40,536 nt of DNA from JALZAA01 sp036005605 (GCA_036005605.1 DASYQJ010000219.1:1-40536), one strand, 5' to 3'. Shown: positions 1 through 8,317, counted from the stretch's first letter. The notes: generated by a model not told the origin, from the letters alone. A program made the numbers and translations.

Positions 1-5
1 GTGAA

Positions 6-21
6 CTGACGCCAGTGTCAG
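6..21. promoter_or_regulatory. Operator-like dyad, site 1 (CTGAC-N6-GTCAG)
   Basis: CTGACGCCAGTGTCAG is a perfect 5-bp inverted repeat around 6 bp. Its centre lies about 40 bp upstream of the GTG start at 53, where a -35 region would fall if the -10 is TATCCT (39-44). The same pattern recurs at four other promoters in this window. Being an operator is an inference. Confidence 0.55.
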
Positions 22-38
22 GCTCCGGCCGCGACAGG

Positions 39-44
39 TATCCT
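39..44 (+). promoter_or_regulatory. -10 box (TATCCT) of a probably leaderless start
   Basis: TATCCT fits the actinobacterial TANNNT -10 pattern and ends 8 nt before the GTG at 53. No Shine-Dalgarno sequence precedes that start, so the mRNA may begin at or beside the start codon. Confidence 0.4.
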
Positions 45-52
45 GCCGCCGC

Positions 53-1216
53 GTGAGCGCGACGGGGGTCATCGACTGCGACCAGCACCTCTTCGAGTCG
101 CGGACGCTGTGGGCGGACTACGCCGACCCGACCAGCCGCGACCAAGCGCTGCAGATCGTCGACGACCCGGCCGGCAACGCGTGGCTCGAATGGCACGGCC
201 GGCGGATGGTGCTCGCCGACGTGACTGTGCCCGGGGAGACCGACGAGGTCGGCGCCCGGCTCCAGCGGGCGCTCGCGGGGGAGCCGCCCGCGCGGCCCTA
301 CGACGAGGCCCTCCCGGCCGCGTACTGGCAACCGGCGGCGCGCCTCACTGAGCTCGACCGTCTCGGCCTCGACCAGGCATTCCTGTTCCCGAACTACGGC
401 CTGGTCTGGGAGCACAACCTCGTCCACGACCTCGAGGCCACGAAGACCAACATGGGCGCGTGGAACCGGTGGGCTGTCGAGGTTGCCGCCGACGGCGGGG
501 GACGGCTCCACCCGGTCGCGCACCTGACCTTGCGCGACCTCGACTGGCTCGATCAGCAGCTCGCCGCGCTCGCCGCCGGGGGAATCCGCCTGGCGATGAT
601 CGCGCCGGCGCTCGTCGACGGCCGCCCGCTGTCGCATCCCGATCTCGACCGCGCCTGGGCCGCGTTCATCGAGCACGACGTGGCGCCCGTGTTCCACGTC
701 GCGAACCAGCAGCGGCCGTTCGACGAAGCCTGGTACGCCAGCGATCCCGAGCCTACGAACCCGGTGTTGTCGTCGGTGTTCCTGTGGGTGCCCGCCGCGC
801 TCGCGATCTCCGACCTGGTCGTGAACGGCGTGCTCGAGCGACGACCCGAGCTCCGCCTCGGCGTCATCGAGCTGTCGGCGGTCTGGCTGCCGATGTTCCT
901 CATGTACCTCGACGGCGGTGTGCGCTTCGTGACGCGGCTGCACGGGAAAGCGGTCGCCGACATGCCGTTGGCGCCGAGCGAGTACGTCCGCCGCCAGGTG
1001 CGCGTGGCGGCGTTCTCGTACGAGCGTCCCGAACGGCTCATCCAGCGCGTGGGTGACCTGTTCATGTGCTGCAGCGACTACCCGCACTCGGAAGGGACCG
1101 CGCAGCCGCTCGACGACTACCGCGCGCTCGACGACACGACGTCCGACCCCGCCGGCGCGCCCGGCCTCTACCGGGACAACGCCGCCTGGCTCCTCGGTCG
1201 GGCCAACGGCGCGTGA
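53..1216 (+). CDS. Amidohydrolase family 2 (metal-dependent hydrolase)
   Basis: A 387-residue protein of the amidohydrolase-2/TIM-barrel family, which hydrolyses or decarboxylates cyclic and aromatic acids with a bound metal. The N-terminal metal motif is VIDCDQH near residues 6-12, and the C-terminal motif SDYPHSEGT near 345 is typical of the family. The GTG start is chosen because a TATCCT -10 lies 8 nt upstream and homology-like sequence begins at once. Its stop overlaps the next start by 4 bp (GTGA), so it is coupled to the following alpha/beta hydrolase. Two hydrolases in tandem suggest successive steps on a cyclic substrate. The substrate is unknown. A second family member lies at 14071-15312. 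Confidence 0.85.
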   Translation: MSATGVIDCDQHLFESRTLWADYADPTSRDQALQIVDDPAGNAWLEWHGRRMVLADVTVPGETDEVGARLQRALAGEPPARPYDEALPAAYWQPAARLTELDRLGLDQAFLFPNYGLVWEHNLVHDLEATKTNMGAWNRWAVEVAADGGGRLHPVAHLTLRDLDWLDQQLAALAAGGIRLAMIAPALVDGRPLSHPDLDRAWAAFIEHDVAPVFHVANQQRPFDEAWYASDPEPTNPVLSSVFLWVPAALAISDLVVNGVLERRPELRLGVIELSAVWLPMFLMYLDGGVRFVTRLHGKAVADMPLAPSEYVRRQVRVAAFSYERPERLIQRVGDLFMCCSDYPHSEGTAQPLDDYRALDDTTSDPAGAPGLYRDNAAWLLGRANGA

Positions 1217-2106
1217 CCGCCGCCGACGCCGAGTTCGAGTTCCTCGCGCCTCGCCACGACGTCCCGACCGGCGGGCGCAGTGGCTTCACGATCGTCGAGG
1301 GGCGCCAGGTCCACTACCTCGAGTGGGGGCGCAGCGCCGCCCCGCCCGTCGTGTGCCTGCACGGCGGCGGGCAGACCGCGTACATGTGGGAGGAGCTCGG
1401 CGCTGCGCTCGCTCCGACGCACCATGTGCTCGCGCCCGATCTCCCCGGTCACGGCGACACCGACCCCGTCGACGAGATGGACCGCCGTTCGCTGGCGGCC
1501 ACGATCCCGCCGCTCCTGGACGAGTTCGGGATCGAACGTGCCGCGTTCGTCGGTGCTTCGCTCGGCGGGATCGTCAGCCTCACGCTGGCGGCCGACCGGC
1601 CCGGGCTCGTCGCCGCCATCGCGCTCATCGACATCGGCCACCGCCTCGAGGACGAAGGCGTCAACCGGATCATCGACTTCATGACGAAGCACGAGTCGTT
1701 CGCGTCGCCGGAGGAGGCAGCGGTCGAGGTGGCCGAGTATCTCCCGCATCGACGCCAGGTGAATGCCGACAACCTGCGCCGCAACCTTCGCGAGCTGCCG
1801 GACGGGCGCTGGGTGTGGAAGCACATGTTCGCTCGCCGCCTCCGAGGCGCGGAGGCGCCGGTGGGTGGCTGGCGCGAGCTCGTCGCCGGAATGGGCGACG
1901 AGGCCACGACGCTCAGGTGCCCGGTGCTCGTGCTGCGCGGTGCGGCGAGCGACGTGCTCTCGAACGAGGGTGCCGAGGAGATCGCCTCGCTCATCCCGGA
2001 CGCGCGCCTTGCCACCGTCGGGAGCGCCGGTCATCACGCCGCCGGCGACAATCCCGAGACCACCGTCGACCTCGTGCGGGGCTTCCTCGCCGAGACGGGG
2101 TCCTGA
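1213..2106 (+). CDS. Alpha/beta-fold hydrolase
   Basis: A 297-residue serine hydrolase. The oxyanion-hole motif is CLHGGG near 48-53, the nucleophile elbow is GASLGG with Ser116, a candidate acid is the Asp in RGAASD, and the catalytic His lies in GSAGHH near the C-terminus. The open frame extends upstream, but the GTG at 1213 is preferred because it overlaps the amidohydrolase stop by 4 bp and gives a family-typical N-terminus. The pairing resembles ring-cleavage or C-C hydrolase modules, but ester or epoxide hydrolysis is equally possible. The two genes almost certainly share a transcript. Confidence 0.85.
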   Translation: MTAADAEFEFLAPRHDVPTGGRSGFTIVEGRQVHYLEWGRSAAPPVVCLHGGGQTAYMWEELGAALAPTHHVLAPDLPGHGDTDPVDEMDRRSLAATIPPLLDEFGIERAAFVGASLGGIVSLTLAADRPGLVAAIALIDIGHRLEDEGVNRIIDFMTKHESFASPEEAAVEVAEYLPHRRQVNADNLRRNLRELPDGRWVWKHMFARRLRGAEAPVGGWRELVAGMGDEATTLRCPVLVLRGAASDVLSNEGAEEIASLIPDARLATVGSAGHHAAGDNPETTVDLVRGFLAETGS

Positions 2107-2170
2107 GGGCCGGCGCTCCCGCCGGGCGATCCGCCATTTCGGACCGGTCTTCTGTGCCGACATTGACGAG

Positions 2171-2195
2171 TGTCTGGTTCGAGTAGTACCAGACA
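2171..2195. promoter_or_regulatory. Perfect 8-bp inverted repeat, possible operator
   Basis: TGTCTGGT and ACCAGACA form a perfect inverted repeat with a 9-nt spacer, about 25 bp upstream of the preferred GTG start of the repeat protein. A TTGACG hexamer (2163-2168) just before it could be a -35. The codons that would cover this stretch (agt, agt, aga, tct) are unlike the neighbouring GC-rich codons, so it is probably non-coding. Confidence 0.4.
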
Positions 2196-2220
2196 GGCTG
2201 TGGATAAGGCGCAGGACTCG

Positions 2221-4518
2221 GTGAGCGAGCACGAATCGCCGCTGGCGGTCACCGACGACGTCGAGCCGCTCACGAGCAGCGTGCCGTCGGGCGGGAACGG
2301 CGCCGCGCCCGCAGCGAACGGCGCGTCGCCCGAAGAAGACGGAGATCGCTGGCTGGTCGAGCTGGAGACGCTGGAACGCGCCGAATCGAAGAACAACGAG
2401 GAGACTCGCGCACGCGAAGCGGACGACCGCCGGGCGCGCTGGGACGCCGAGTACGAGCGCGCCGAGCAGGCCGCTACGGAACGCGAAGCTCGCGAGGCCA
2501 AAGAACGCCGGGAGCGGTGGCAGGCCGACGACGAGCGCCTGGCCCGGGAAGCCGAAGAGCGGCGGGAGCGGTGGCGGACCGAGTACGAACGCGCCGAACT
2601 CGACGCGCGATCGCGGGCGGTGCGGGAGGCGGAGCAGCGCCGAGCGCACTGGGAAGCCGAGTACACCCGTGCCGAGGCCGAGGTGCAGGAGCGAGCCGTC
2701 GCCGAAGCCGATCAGCGTCGGGCGCGTTGGCAAGCCGAGCACGAGCGAGCGCTGCGCGAGACCGAGGAACGGCGGGCGCGGTGGCGGCGCGCGTATGACC
2801 ACGCACTGGGTGAGGCCCGAGCGCGCCTCGAGCGGGAGACCCAACGGCGTCTCGAGCGCTGGGAGGCCGAGTTCGAGCGCGCCGAGCACCAAGGGTTGGA
2901 GCGCGCCGAGCAGGATGCCGCCCAGCGCCGGGCACGCCTCGATGCCGACTGTGAGCGGGCATTGCGCGAAGCGCAACTTGCCGTCGAGCAGGAAGCCCGT
3001 CTCACGCGCGAGCGCTGGGACGTCGAGTACGGACGGTCCAAGCGGGAGGCGGACGAGCGCGCGCTGCAAGCCGCGCAGGCTCGGCGGCAGCGCTTCGAGA
3101 TCGAGTTCGAGCGAGCTGAGCGCGAGGCGCAAGAGCGCCGGGAGCGCGCGGTGAGGGAGCGCCGCCAGCAGTGGGAGGCGGAGTACGAGCGCGTCGAAGC
3201 GGAAGCTGAGGCGGTCCGCCGCAAGGGTCTGGAGGATGTGCGCGCGCAGGAGGCCGAGTGGGTACCTGCCCGGTTCCGCACCGACGACAAGGCCGGTCGG
3301 AAGGAGCTCGCCAAGCTTCGGGAGCGCTGGGCGAAGGACGACGAGCAGGCGCGGCGCGAACGGCGGAAGCGACGTGAGCCCGAGCTCCAGGCCCGGCGTC
3401 AGCGCTGGGACGAAGAGGAGGAACAGGCTCTGACCGAGGCACGCGCAGGGAGGGCCGAAGCGTCCGAAGCGTTGCGCAGTCGCTGGGAGTCCGAGTACGA
3501 GCGCGCCGAGGTCCAGGCCCGGGAGCGGGCGGCCCAGGAGTCCGAGGAGCTCCGCCGTCGCTGGGAGTCCGAGTTCGAGCGTGCGCAGGAGCAGGCGCAA
3601 GCGCGCGTGGCCCAGGAGGCCGAGGAACTCCGGCGCCGGTTGGAGGGCGACGCCGAGCTGCAGGACCAGGAGGCGCGCCGCCAGCGGGCGCGAGAGATCC
3701 ACGAACGGCGCCAGCGCTGGGCAGCGGACGACGACCGGTATCTGCGCGAATTCCAGGAGCGCGCGGCGCGAGAGCTTCGAGAGCTACGCGAACGCTGGAT
3801 CTCCGAGGAAGAGCGCGTGTACCGAGAAGCCGAGGCGCGCGCCGCCCGGGAAGCCCTCGAGCTCCGCGAGTGGTGGGAGAGCGAGGACGAGCGCGCCACG
3901 CGCGAAGCACTGGCGCGTGCCAGCCGGGAAGCGGAGGCGCTGCGCTCGTGGTGGGAGGCCGAAGACCGGCGCGTTGCTCATGAAGGCATGGAGCGCGCCA
4001 CGGCCGAGGCCGACGAGCAGCGCGCACGCGAAGAGGAGCAGCGAGCCGAGCGCATCGCCCACGCCGAGCAGTCCCTTCGGGAGATCGCTGACCGGGTGGC
4101 CAATGAGGCACGCGAGCGGCGCCAACGGTGGGAAGCCGAGGATCACCGCACCGTCGAGGAGGCCGTGCGGGGAACCGAAGACGAGGCGCAGCAACGCCGC
4201 CAACGCTGGGAGACCGAATACCAAGACGCGGTCCAGGCGTGGTACGGCCGGGAATTGCAGAACACCCAGCAGCTGTGCGACCAGCTCGAAGCCGAGTACC
4301 GGGAGACGCTGGAGGAAGTGCAGGCTCGCGCCGCCCAGCACGGCGAGGAGCTGCGCGAATGGCACGCCGACGATCGCATCACGTCGTCCGCGGTTGATGC
4401 GATCGATGCGGCTGAAGCGGTCGACCCGTTCGATCCGGATGAGGCGCCCGCCGACGAGGTCGCTAGCGTCGGCGAAGACTCGTCAGAGCGCGGCCCGGAG
4501 GCCGGCGACGTCGCGTAG
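2221..4518 (+). CDS. Long charged helical protein with 26-residue tandem repeats
   Basis: A 765-residue protein of unknown function. After an acidic, disordered N-terminus of about 55 residues it is almost entirely Glu, Arg and Ala, with about 24 copies of a unit reading R-R-x-R-W-x-A-E-Y-E-R-A. The tryptophan (or Leu/Phe) recurs at exactly 26 residues in most units and at 18 in two, which keeps helical phase (7 and 5 turns). No signal peptide or membrane segment is visible, and the tail is acidic. The frame is open from GTG 2170, but I prefer GTG 2221: an AGGA lies at 2213-2216, codons before 2221 are unlike the gene, and an inverted repeat sits there. A cytoskeletal or scaffold role is speculation by analogy with FilP/Scy-type coiled coils. 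Confidence 0.8.
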   Translation: MSEHESPLAVTDDVEPLTSSVPSGGNGAAPAANGASPEEDGDRWLVELETLERAESKNNEETRAREADDRRARWDAEYERAEQAATEREAREAKERRERWQADDERLAREAEERRERWRTEYERAELDARSRAVREAEQRRAHWEAEYTRAEAEVQERAVAEADQRRARWQAEHERALRETEERRARWRRAYDHALGEARARLERETQRRLERWEAEFERAEHQGLERAEQDAAQRRARLDADCERALREAQLAVEQEARLTRERWDVEYGRSKREADERALQAAQARRQRFEIEFERAEREAQERRERAVRERRQQWEAEYERVEAEAEAVRRKGLEDVRAQEAEWVPARFRTDDKAGRKELAKLRERWAKDDEQARRERRKRREPELQARRQRWDEEEEQALTEARAGRAEASEALRSRWESEYERAEVQARERAAQESEELRRRWESEFERAQEQAQARVAQEAEELRRRLEGDAELQDQEARRQRAREIHERRQRWAADDDRYLREFQERAARELRELRERWISEEERVYREAEARAAREALELREWWESEDERATREALARASREAEALRSWWEAEDRRVAHEGMERATAEADEQRAREEEQRAERIAHAEQSLREIADRVANEARERRQRWEAEDHRTVEEAVRGTEDEAQQRRQRWETEYQDAVQAWYGRELQNTQQLCDQLEAEYRETLEEVQARAAQHGEELREWHADDRITSSAVDAIDAAEAVDPFDPDEAPADEVASVGEDSSERGPEAGDVA
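2428..4362 (+). repeat. About 24 coding tandem repeats of 78 bp (26 residues)
   Basis: The unit core runs from (R/L)R-x-R-W to E-R-A. Successive tryptophans are 26 codons apart through most of the array, and two units are 18 codons long. A degenerate unit lies near the middle and a longer spacer near the end. The DNA copies are diverged, so the array is old and held by protein-level constraint. Confidence 0.85.
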
Positions 4519-4539
4519 GCGGTGCGGACGCACGCCGGT

Positions 4540-4545
4540 GATACT
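4540..4545 (+). promoter_or_regulatory. -10 box (GATACT), probably leaderless
   Basis: GATACT lies 6 nt before ATG 4552, the distance expected between a -10 box and a +1 on the start codon. There is no Shine-Dalgarno sequence. Confidence 0.4.
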
Positions 4546-4551
4546 TGGTAC

Positions 4552-5172
4552 ATGCATGATGCTCGTCGCGAGGTCGTTCGCCGCGGCTACGACGAGATCG
4601 CAGACCGGTATCTCGCCGCGCGCGCGACCGGAGGGGACCTCGCGCTCCTCCCGGAGCTGGTCGGGCGCCTGAGCGCCGGAGATGCGGTGCTCGACGCCGG
4701 CTGCGGCGCCGGCGTCCCTGTCATGACGCAGCTCGTGGGCGCTGATCTCGAGGTTGTCGGCATCGATCTCTCGAGGGCGCAGGTCCGTCTTGCTCGTTCA
4801 CACAGTCCTGGCGCCCACCTCGCGCAGGCCGATCTCGTGGCGCTGCCGTTCGGTGACCGCCGCTTCGACGGTCTCGTGTCCTACTACGCGGTGATCCACG
4901 TGCCGCGTTCCGAGCACCGGGCGGTCTTCGACGAGTTCCAACGGGTTCTCGTGCCCGGCGGCGTCGCGCTCCTCTGCCTCGGTGCCGGCGACGTGCCCGA
5001 GGACGATGACACGGAGAGCTGGCTCGGCACGCACATGTTCTGGAGCCACTTCGACGCCGAGACCAACCTGGAGATGCTGCAGACTGCCGGGTTCGACATC
5101 ATTCGACACGAGCTCGTCAAGGACCCCATGAACCACGGGCGTCATCTGTTCGCGCTCGTGGCTGCGCACTGA
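4552..5172 (+). CDS. Class I SAM-dependent methyltransferase
   Basis: A 206-residue methyltransferase of the small-molecule type. SAM-binding motif I is VLDAGCGAGVPV (residues 46-57), followed by an acidic residue ending strand 2 (VVGIDLS) and the post-motif DGLVSYYAVIHV. A GTG at 4522 is in frame, but ATG 4552 is preferred because a GATACT -10 box ends 6 nt before it and the family N-terminus usually starts shortly before the Y-D-x-I-A-x-x-Y motif. The acceptor is unknown. The gene stands alone between the repeat protein and a thioesterase. Confidence 0.8.
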   Translation: MHDARREVVRRGYDEIADRYLAARATGGDLALLPELVGRLSAGDAVLDAGCGAGVPVMTQLVGADLEVVGIDLSRAQVRLARSHSPGAHLAQADLVALPFGDRRFDGLVSYYAVIHVPRSEHRAVFDEFQRVLVPGGVALLCLGAGDVPEDDDTESWLGTHMFWSHFDAETNLEMLQTAGFDIIRHELVKDPMNHGRHLFALVAAH

Positions 5173-5230
5173 ACCGCCGCGCAACGGCGTGTCAGGCTAC
5201 GTGCGGCCAGCCGACGCAGGGAGAACGCAG

Positions 5231-5647
5231 ATGGAAGAGGCCGACGTGCAGCAAACCGAGGCGATTCGGGAGTTGGTGCCGTTCGCCGCTGCGCTCGACG
5301 TCGAGGTCATCACGAGCAGTCCGGACGAGGTGCGGGCGCGCGTCGAGTGGCAGCCCGAGCGATGCACGACCGCGGGCGTGCTGCACGGCGGCGTCATCAT
5401 GAGCCTGGCCGACACGACTGGCGCTACGTGCGCCTTCCAGAACCTCCCCGACGGCGCGGCCGGGACGACGACGATCGAGAGCAAGACCAACTTTCTGCGC
5501 GCCGTGCGCGACGGGTACGCGGAGGCGGTCTCCCGTCCGCTCCATGCAGGGCGCACGGTGGTGGTCGTCGAGACGGATGTCACCGACGCCGACGGACGCC
5601 CGGTCGCCAAGGTCCTCCAGACCCAGGCGGTCCTGCGCTCAGATTGA
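5231..5647 (+). CDS. PaaI-type hotdog thioesterase
   Basis: A 138-residue single hotdog-fold acyl-CoA thioesterase. The diagnostic VLHGGVIMSLADTTG segment (about residues 49-63) carries the HGG loop and the catalytic acid. It would hydrolyse aryl- or acyl-CoA esters in the cytoplasm and relieve CoA sequestration. The frame is open from GTG 5189, but ATG 5231 has a good Shine-Dalgarno sequence (AGGGAGA, 5218-5224) and gives the usual family length. A small hairpin (CGCCG-N5-CGGCG, 5175-5189) separates it from the methyltransferase stop. It converges with the MaoC-like gene 13 bp downstream. Confidence 0.85.
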   Translation: MEEADVQQTEAIRELVPFAAALDVEVITSSPDEVRARVEWQPERCTTAGVLHGGVIMSLADTTGATCAFQNLPDGAAGTTTIESKTNFLRAVRDGYAEAVSRPLHAGRTVVVVETDVTDADGRPVAKVLQTQAVLRSD

Positions 5648-5660
5648 CTGCCCGGGGGAC

Positions 5661-6113
5661 CTAGCTCGACGGGCGGACGTTGATCACCAAGGTGAAGATC
5701 GACTTCACGACCGGTTCGCCGGAAGCGGCGTCCTTCCAGTCGGTCTCGGTGACGTAGAACTCGAGCTTGCCGCCGTTGGATCGTTCCTTCTCGTACACGT
5801 CGGTGATGACGCTCGTGCCCTCGAGGACGTCGCCGACCTTGGGCCAGCGTTCATACTCGAAGGCCTGCTCCCCGTGGAGGATGGCGCGGCCGGGGCCGCG
5901 GAGGCGGTCGATCGGGAGCCCGGCGGCGCCGCCGGTGCCGAGCGATCCCCAGTACGACATCACGAACGGGAACGTGGGTGGGACGAGAGCGTCCTCGCCG
6001 CTGTACACCTCGTCGTGGTCGCCGAGCGCCTCGGCGAAGACGCGCACCGGGCCTCGCTCGATGACGACCTTCTGGGTGCCGGTCTCCTGTCCCTTGAGCT
6101 CGGTCAGCGCCAT
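5661..6113 (-). CDS. MaoC-like dehydratase (FAS1-like N-terminal domain type)
   Basis: A 150-residue hotdog protein resembling the N-terminal MaoC dehydratase domain. It has the D-x-x-x-Y-S acidic loop, LVPPTFPF, an ILHGEQ segment and a DVYEKE strand, all shared with the protein at 35793-36236. Such proteins usually need a partner with the catalytic Asp/His hydratase motif, which is not seen here. The frame extends upstream, but ATG 6113 begins the family sequence and lies 11 nt after the cupin stop. It is last in the minus-strand run SDR, ligase, cupin, MaoC. It probably acts on enoyl-CoA or serves as a non-catalytic subunit. Confidence 0.75.
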   Translation of the reverse strand: MALTELKGQETGTQKVVIERGPVRVFAEALGDHDEVYSGEDALVPPTFPFVMSYWGSLGTGGAAGLPIDRLRGPGRAILHGEQAFEYERWPKVGDVLEGTSVITDVYEKERSNGGKLEFYVTETDWKDAASGEPVVKSIFTLVINVRPSS

Positions 6114-6124
6114 GGCGGGGGACC

Positions 6125-6661
6125 CTATAGCCCCAGGCGCTGGTTGGCCTCCTCGAAGAAGCTCGCCGGTGACCTCGTGTCGAGCTCCGGCTCCAGCGTC
6201 TCGGGGTTCCATTGCGACATGTCGCGGTCGAAGAAGTCGCCCCCGTACACGTGGATCGCGCCGGTGCAGGTGCCAAGGGGGTTGTGCACGGCGTGGACCG
6301 CGTCGTCGCCGAGCAGCACGACGTCATTGGTCGAGAGCTCGCGCGTGCGGCGCGGCTCGAGACTGCCGTCAAGGCGACGGAAGAAGGTGTTGTCCTCCTG
6401 CCCGGCGTAGATACCGATGGCTGCCCACATCTGGTGGTCGTGGGGCCAGATCGACATCCCGGGCGCCCACACCACTTTCAGCACGGTCAGCTCCGGGGAG
6501 CGGTGCAACGTCGTGAGCTCGGCCCGGGTTGCCGGGAGCGCCGCTTCGCATTGCGACGGCTCGCTCACGGTCCGCTCCAACAGGTCGGAGACGGCCAAGC
6601 GAGGTTCAGGCTCGTTCAGGCTTGCCCGACACTCCGCAACAAACCGCTCGACATCGAGCAT
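6125..6661 (-). CDS. Cupin protein of the cysteine-dioxygenase-like type
   Basis: A 178-residue cupin resembling thiol dioxygenases. Probable Fe ligands are His74 and His76 in WPHDHQMW and a His in AVHAVHN (about 123-126), and Glu89 sits in GQEDN. Classical cysteine dioxygenase has the three-His arrangement, so this may be a thiol dioxygenase or a related predicted metal enzyme. The substrate is unknown. The start has AGGAG 4 nt upstream, directly after a conserved hairpin leader. Being placed within an acyl-CoA operon suggests a thiol released during catabolism (for example a CoA-derived or mercapto acid) as substrate, which is speculation. Confidence 0.7.
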   Translation of the reverse strand: MLDVERFVAECRASLNEPEPRLAVSDLLERTVSEPSQCEAALPATRAELTTLHRSPELTVLKVVWAPGMSIWPHDHQMWAAIGIYAGQEDNTFFRRLDGSLEPRRTRELSTNDVVLLGDDAVHAVHNPLGTCTGAIHVYGGDFFDRDMSQWNPETLEPELDTRSPASFFEEANQRLGL

Positions 6662-6721
6662 CTGTCTCCTGTCGCCGTCGCAAGCTCCGGCTCTGCGGCG
6701 ACGGTCGGCAAAGCCGCCGTC
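6662..6721 (-). promoter_or_regulatory. Structured 5' leader element, copy A
   Basis: Read toward the cupin gene, hairpin 1 (6721-6700) is GACGG-CGGC-TTT-GCCG-a-CCGTC, a 9-bp stem with one bulged A. A second dyad, GTCGCCG/CGGCGAC (6702-6696 and 6677-6671), follows, then AGGAG and ATG 6661. The first 29 nt match copy B exactly. A TANNNT box (TACCCT, 6737-6732) lies 10 nt upstream, inside the end of the acyl-CoA synthetase gene. It could instead be an intercistronic or terminator structure. Confidence 0.6.
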
Positions 6722-8291
6722 ACCGCGATCCAGGGTAGGCGGGATTCGTCCGGCCCGTCGTCCCGGCGGGGTCGTTGCCCAGCAAGTGCTTCATGACTTT
6801 GCCTGTCGCGTTGCGCGGGAGCTCGTCGACGAAGGTGACCTGGCGCGGGCGCTTGTAGTCGGCGAGGTGGTCGGCGCAGAACGCTTGGAGCTCCTCGCCG
6901 CCGACGGCCGTGTCGGGCTTGCGCACGACGAAGGCGGCGATGTCCTCGCCGAGCACGTCGTGCGGGATGCCGACGACCGCGGCCTCGCGCACCTCCGGGT
7001 GCTCGAGGATCACGCTCTCGATATCCGTCGGGTAGACGTTGTGTCCGCCCCGGACGATGAGGTCCTTCTTGCGCCCGACGAGGTAAAGGAACCCGTCGTC
7101 GTCGAGGTAGCCGAGGTCGCCGCTGCGCAGCCAACCGTCACGTGTCCAGGTGCTCGCAGTGGCGTCGGCGTCCTTGTAGTACTCGCGCTGACGTCCCGGC
7201 AGTCGCGTGAGCAACTCACCCACTTCGTGTGGGCCGCGCTCGTTGTCATCGTCGTCGACGATCTTGATCTCCATGGGCGGGATCGGCTTGCCCACCGATC
7301 CGATCCGCTTCGTCACCTCTTCCTGCGGCATCACGATGAACGCCGGCCCGGCCTCGGTCATCCCGTACGAGTTGGACACACTGGCGTGCGGCAGGCGCTC
7401 CACGAGCGTCATCAGCGTGTTCGGCGCAAGGGGGGCACTCCCGATCGAGACGGCCTGGAGGCTGTCGAGGTCGGCGGTCGCGAAATCGGGATGGGCGACG
7501 AGTAGCTCGGCCATGGCTGGCACGAGAAACGCCATCGTCGGTCGCTCGCGCGCCACGATCCGCAGCCAATCACCGGCGTCGAACTTCGGGAAGTACAAGC
7601 CGACCATGCCCATCTTCATCGGGTTGTAGATGAACGAGATCCCCGCGAATGTGAACAGCGGTGCGCCGTGCAACCAGCCGGCGCCCGTCCAGGGCGGCTC
7701 GTGGTTCGGGATCATCGCCACGTTCCGGTGGCGGACCGCGACGCCCTTGGGCAGACCGGTCGTCCCGGACGTGTACATGATGTCGGCGAGGTCGTCGAGG
7801 TCGACGTCGACCTGGATGTCGCTGTCGTCGGAGTCGCACGCTTCGTCCCATGCGACTTCGCCCTTGCCCGTGTCGGCGCCGTCGCTGACGAGCAGATCGA
7901 GCGACGGGAGCGCGTTGCGCACCTCACGCGCGGCCGGGAGCAGCGCCGAACAGGTCAGGAGCGCACGCACCTCACCGTGGCCGAGGATCGCGATCAGCTC
8001 CCGGACGGACAAGCGGGTGTTGGTGGGCACGGCCACCGCCCCCGCCTTGTGCGCGGCCGCGTACGCCACGATCCAGCGGAGGCACTCTTCGCTCGGGAGG
8101 TAGATCGACACCCGATCGCCGCGTTCGACGCCGCGTGCGACCAGGCCCCGTGCAAGGGCATTCGAGCGGCTGTCCCATTCCGCGAATGTGAGTGCGCCCC
8201 CGGAGCTCAGGTCGCGGTACGCGACCTCGCTGCCGTCGCGCCGCGCGAGGAAGCGCAGCTGGTCGACGAGCAGCTCCCCCCAGTCGGGCAT
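6720..8291 (-). CDS. AMP-forming acyl-CoA synthetase
   Basis: A 523-residue adenylate-forming ligase that makes acyl-AMP and then acyl-CoA. Motifs seen are the P-loop YTSGTTGLPKG (about 170-180), SYGMTEAGPA, the hinge region DGWLRSGDLGYLDDDG and the C-terminal lysine motif RNATGKVMKH near 500. Full length is normal. ATG 8291 follows the SDR stop by 26 nt on the same strand, so the two are probably cotranscribed. The last codons overlap the leader element of the next gene. The acid activated is unknown. FadD-type medium or cyclic acids are plausible from context. Confidence 0.88.
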   Translation of the reverse strand: MPDWGELLVDQLRFLARRDGSEVAYRDLSSGGALTFAEWDSRSNALARGLVARGVERGDRVSIYLPSEECLRWIVAYAAAHKAGAVAVPTNTRLSVRELIAILGHGEVRALLTCSALLPAAREVRNALPSLDLLVSDGADTGKGEVAWDEACDSDDSDIQVDVDLDDLADIMYTSGTTGLPKGVAVRHRNVAMIPNHEPPWTGAGWLHGAPLFTFAGISFIYNPMKMGMVGLYFPKFDAGDWLRIVARERPTMAFLVPAMAELLVAHPDFATADLDSLQAVSIGSAPLAPNTLMTLVERLPHASVSNSYGMTEAGPAFIVMPQEEVTKRIGSVGKPIPPMEIKIVDDDDNERGPHEVGELLTRLPGRQREYYKDADATASTWTRDGWLRSGDLGYLDDDGFLYLVGRKKDLIVRGGHNVYPTDIESVILEHPEVREAAVVGIPHDVLGEDIAAFVVRKPDTAVGGEELQAFCADHLADYKRPRQVTFVDELPRNATGKVMKHLLGNDPAGTTGRTNPAYPGSR

Positions 8292-8317
8292 GGCTCACCT
8301 ACCCCGCAGGGGCACGC

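Noticed and set aside
1168..3702. An 844-codon open frame on the minus strand opposite the repeat protein and alpha/beta hydrolase.
   Set aside because: It is a shadow of the GC-rich, Arg/Glu-rich codons on the plus strand. It has no family resemblance and crosses two real genes.
2428..4362. The 78-bp periodic array as a CRISPR or DNA-level satellite.
   Set aside because: Copies are diverged in DNA, there are no unique spacers, and the periodicity is in the protein.
5661..6212. N-terminal extensions of several genes (for example to 6212, 8192, 25716 and 26992).
   Set aside because: The extra residues have no family match and cross promoters or neighbouring genes. Later starts with ribosome sites or -10 boxes fit better.
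6700..6721. Leader copy A as a simple terminator of the acyl-CoA synthetase gene.
   Set aside because: Not excluded for this copy, but copies B and C lie directly upstream of starts behind promoters, which a terminator does not explain.
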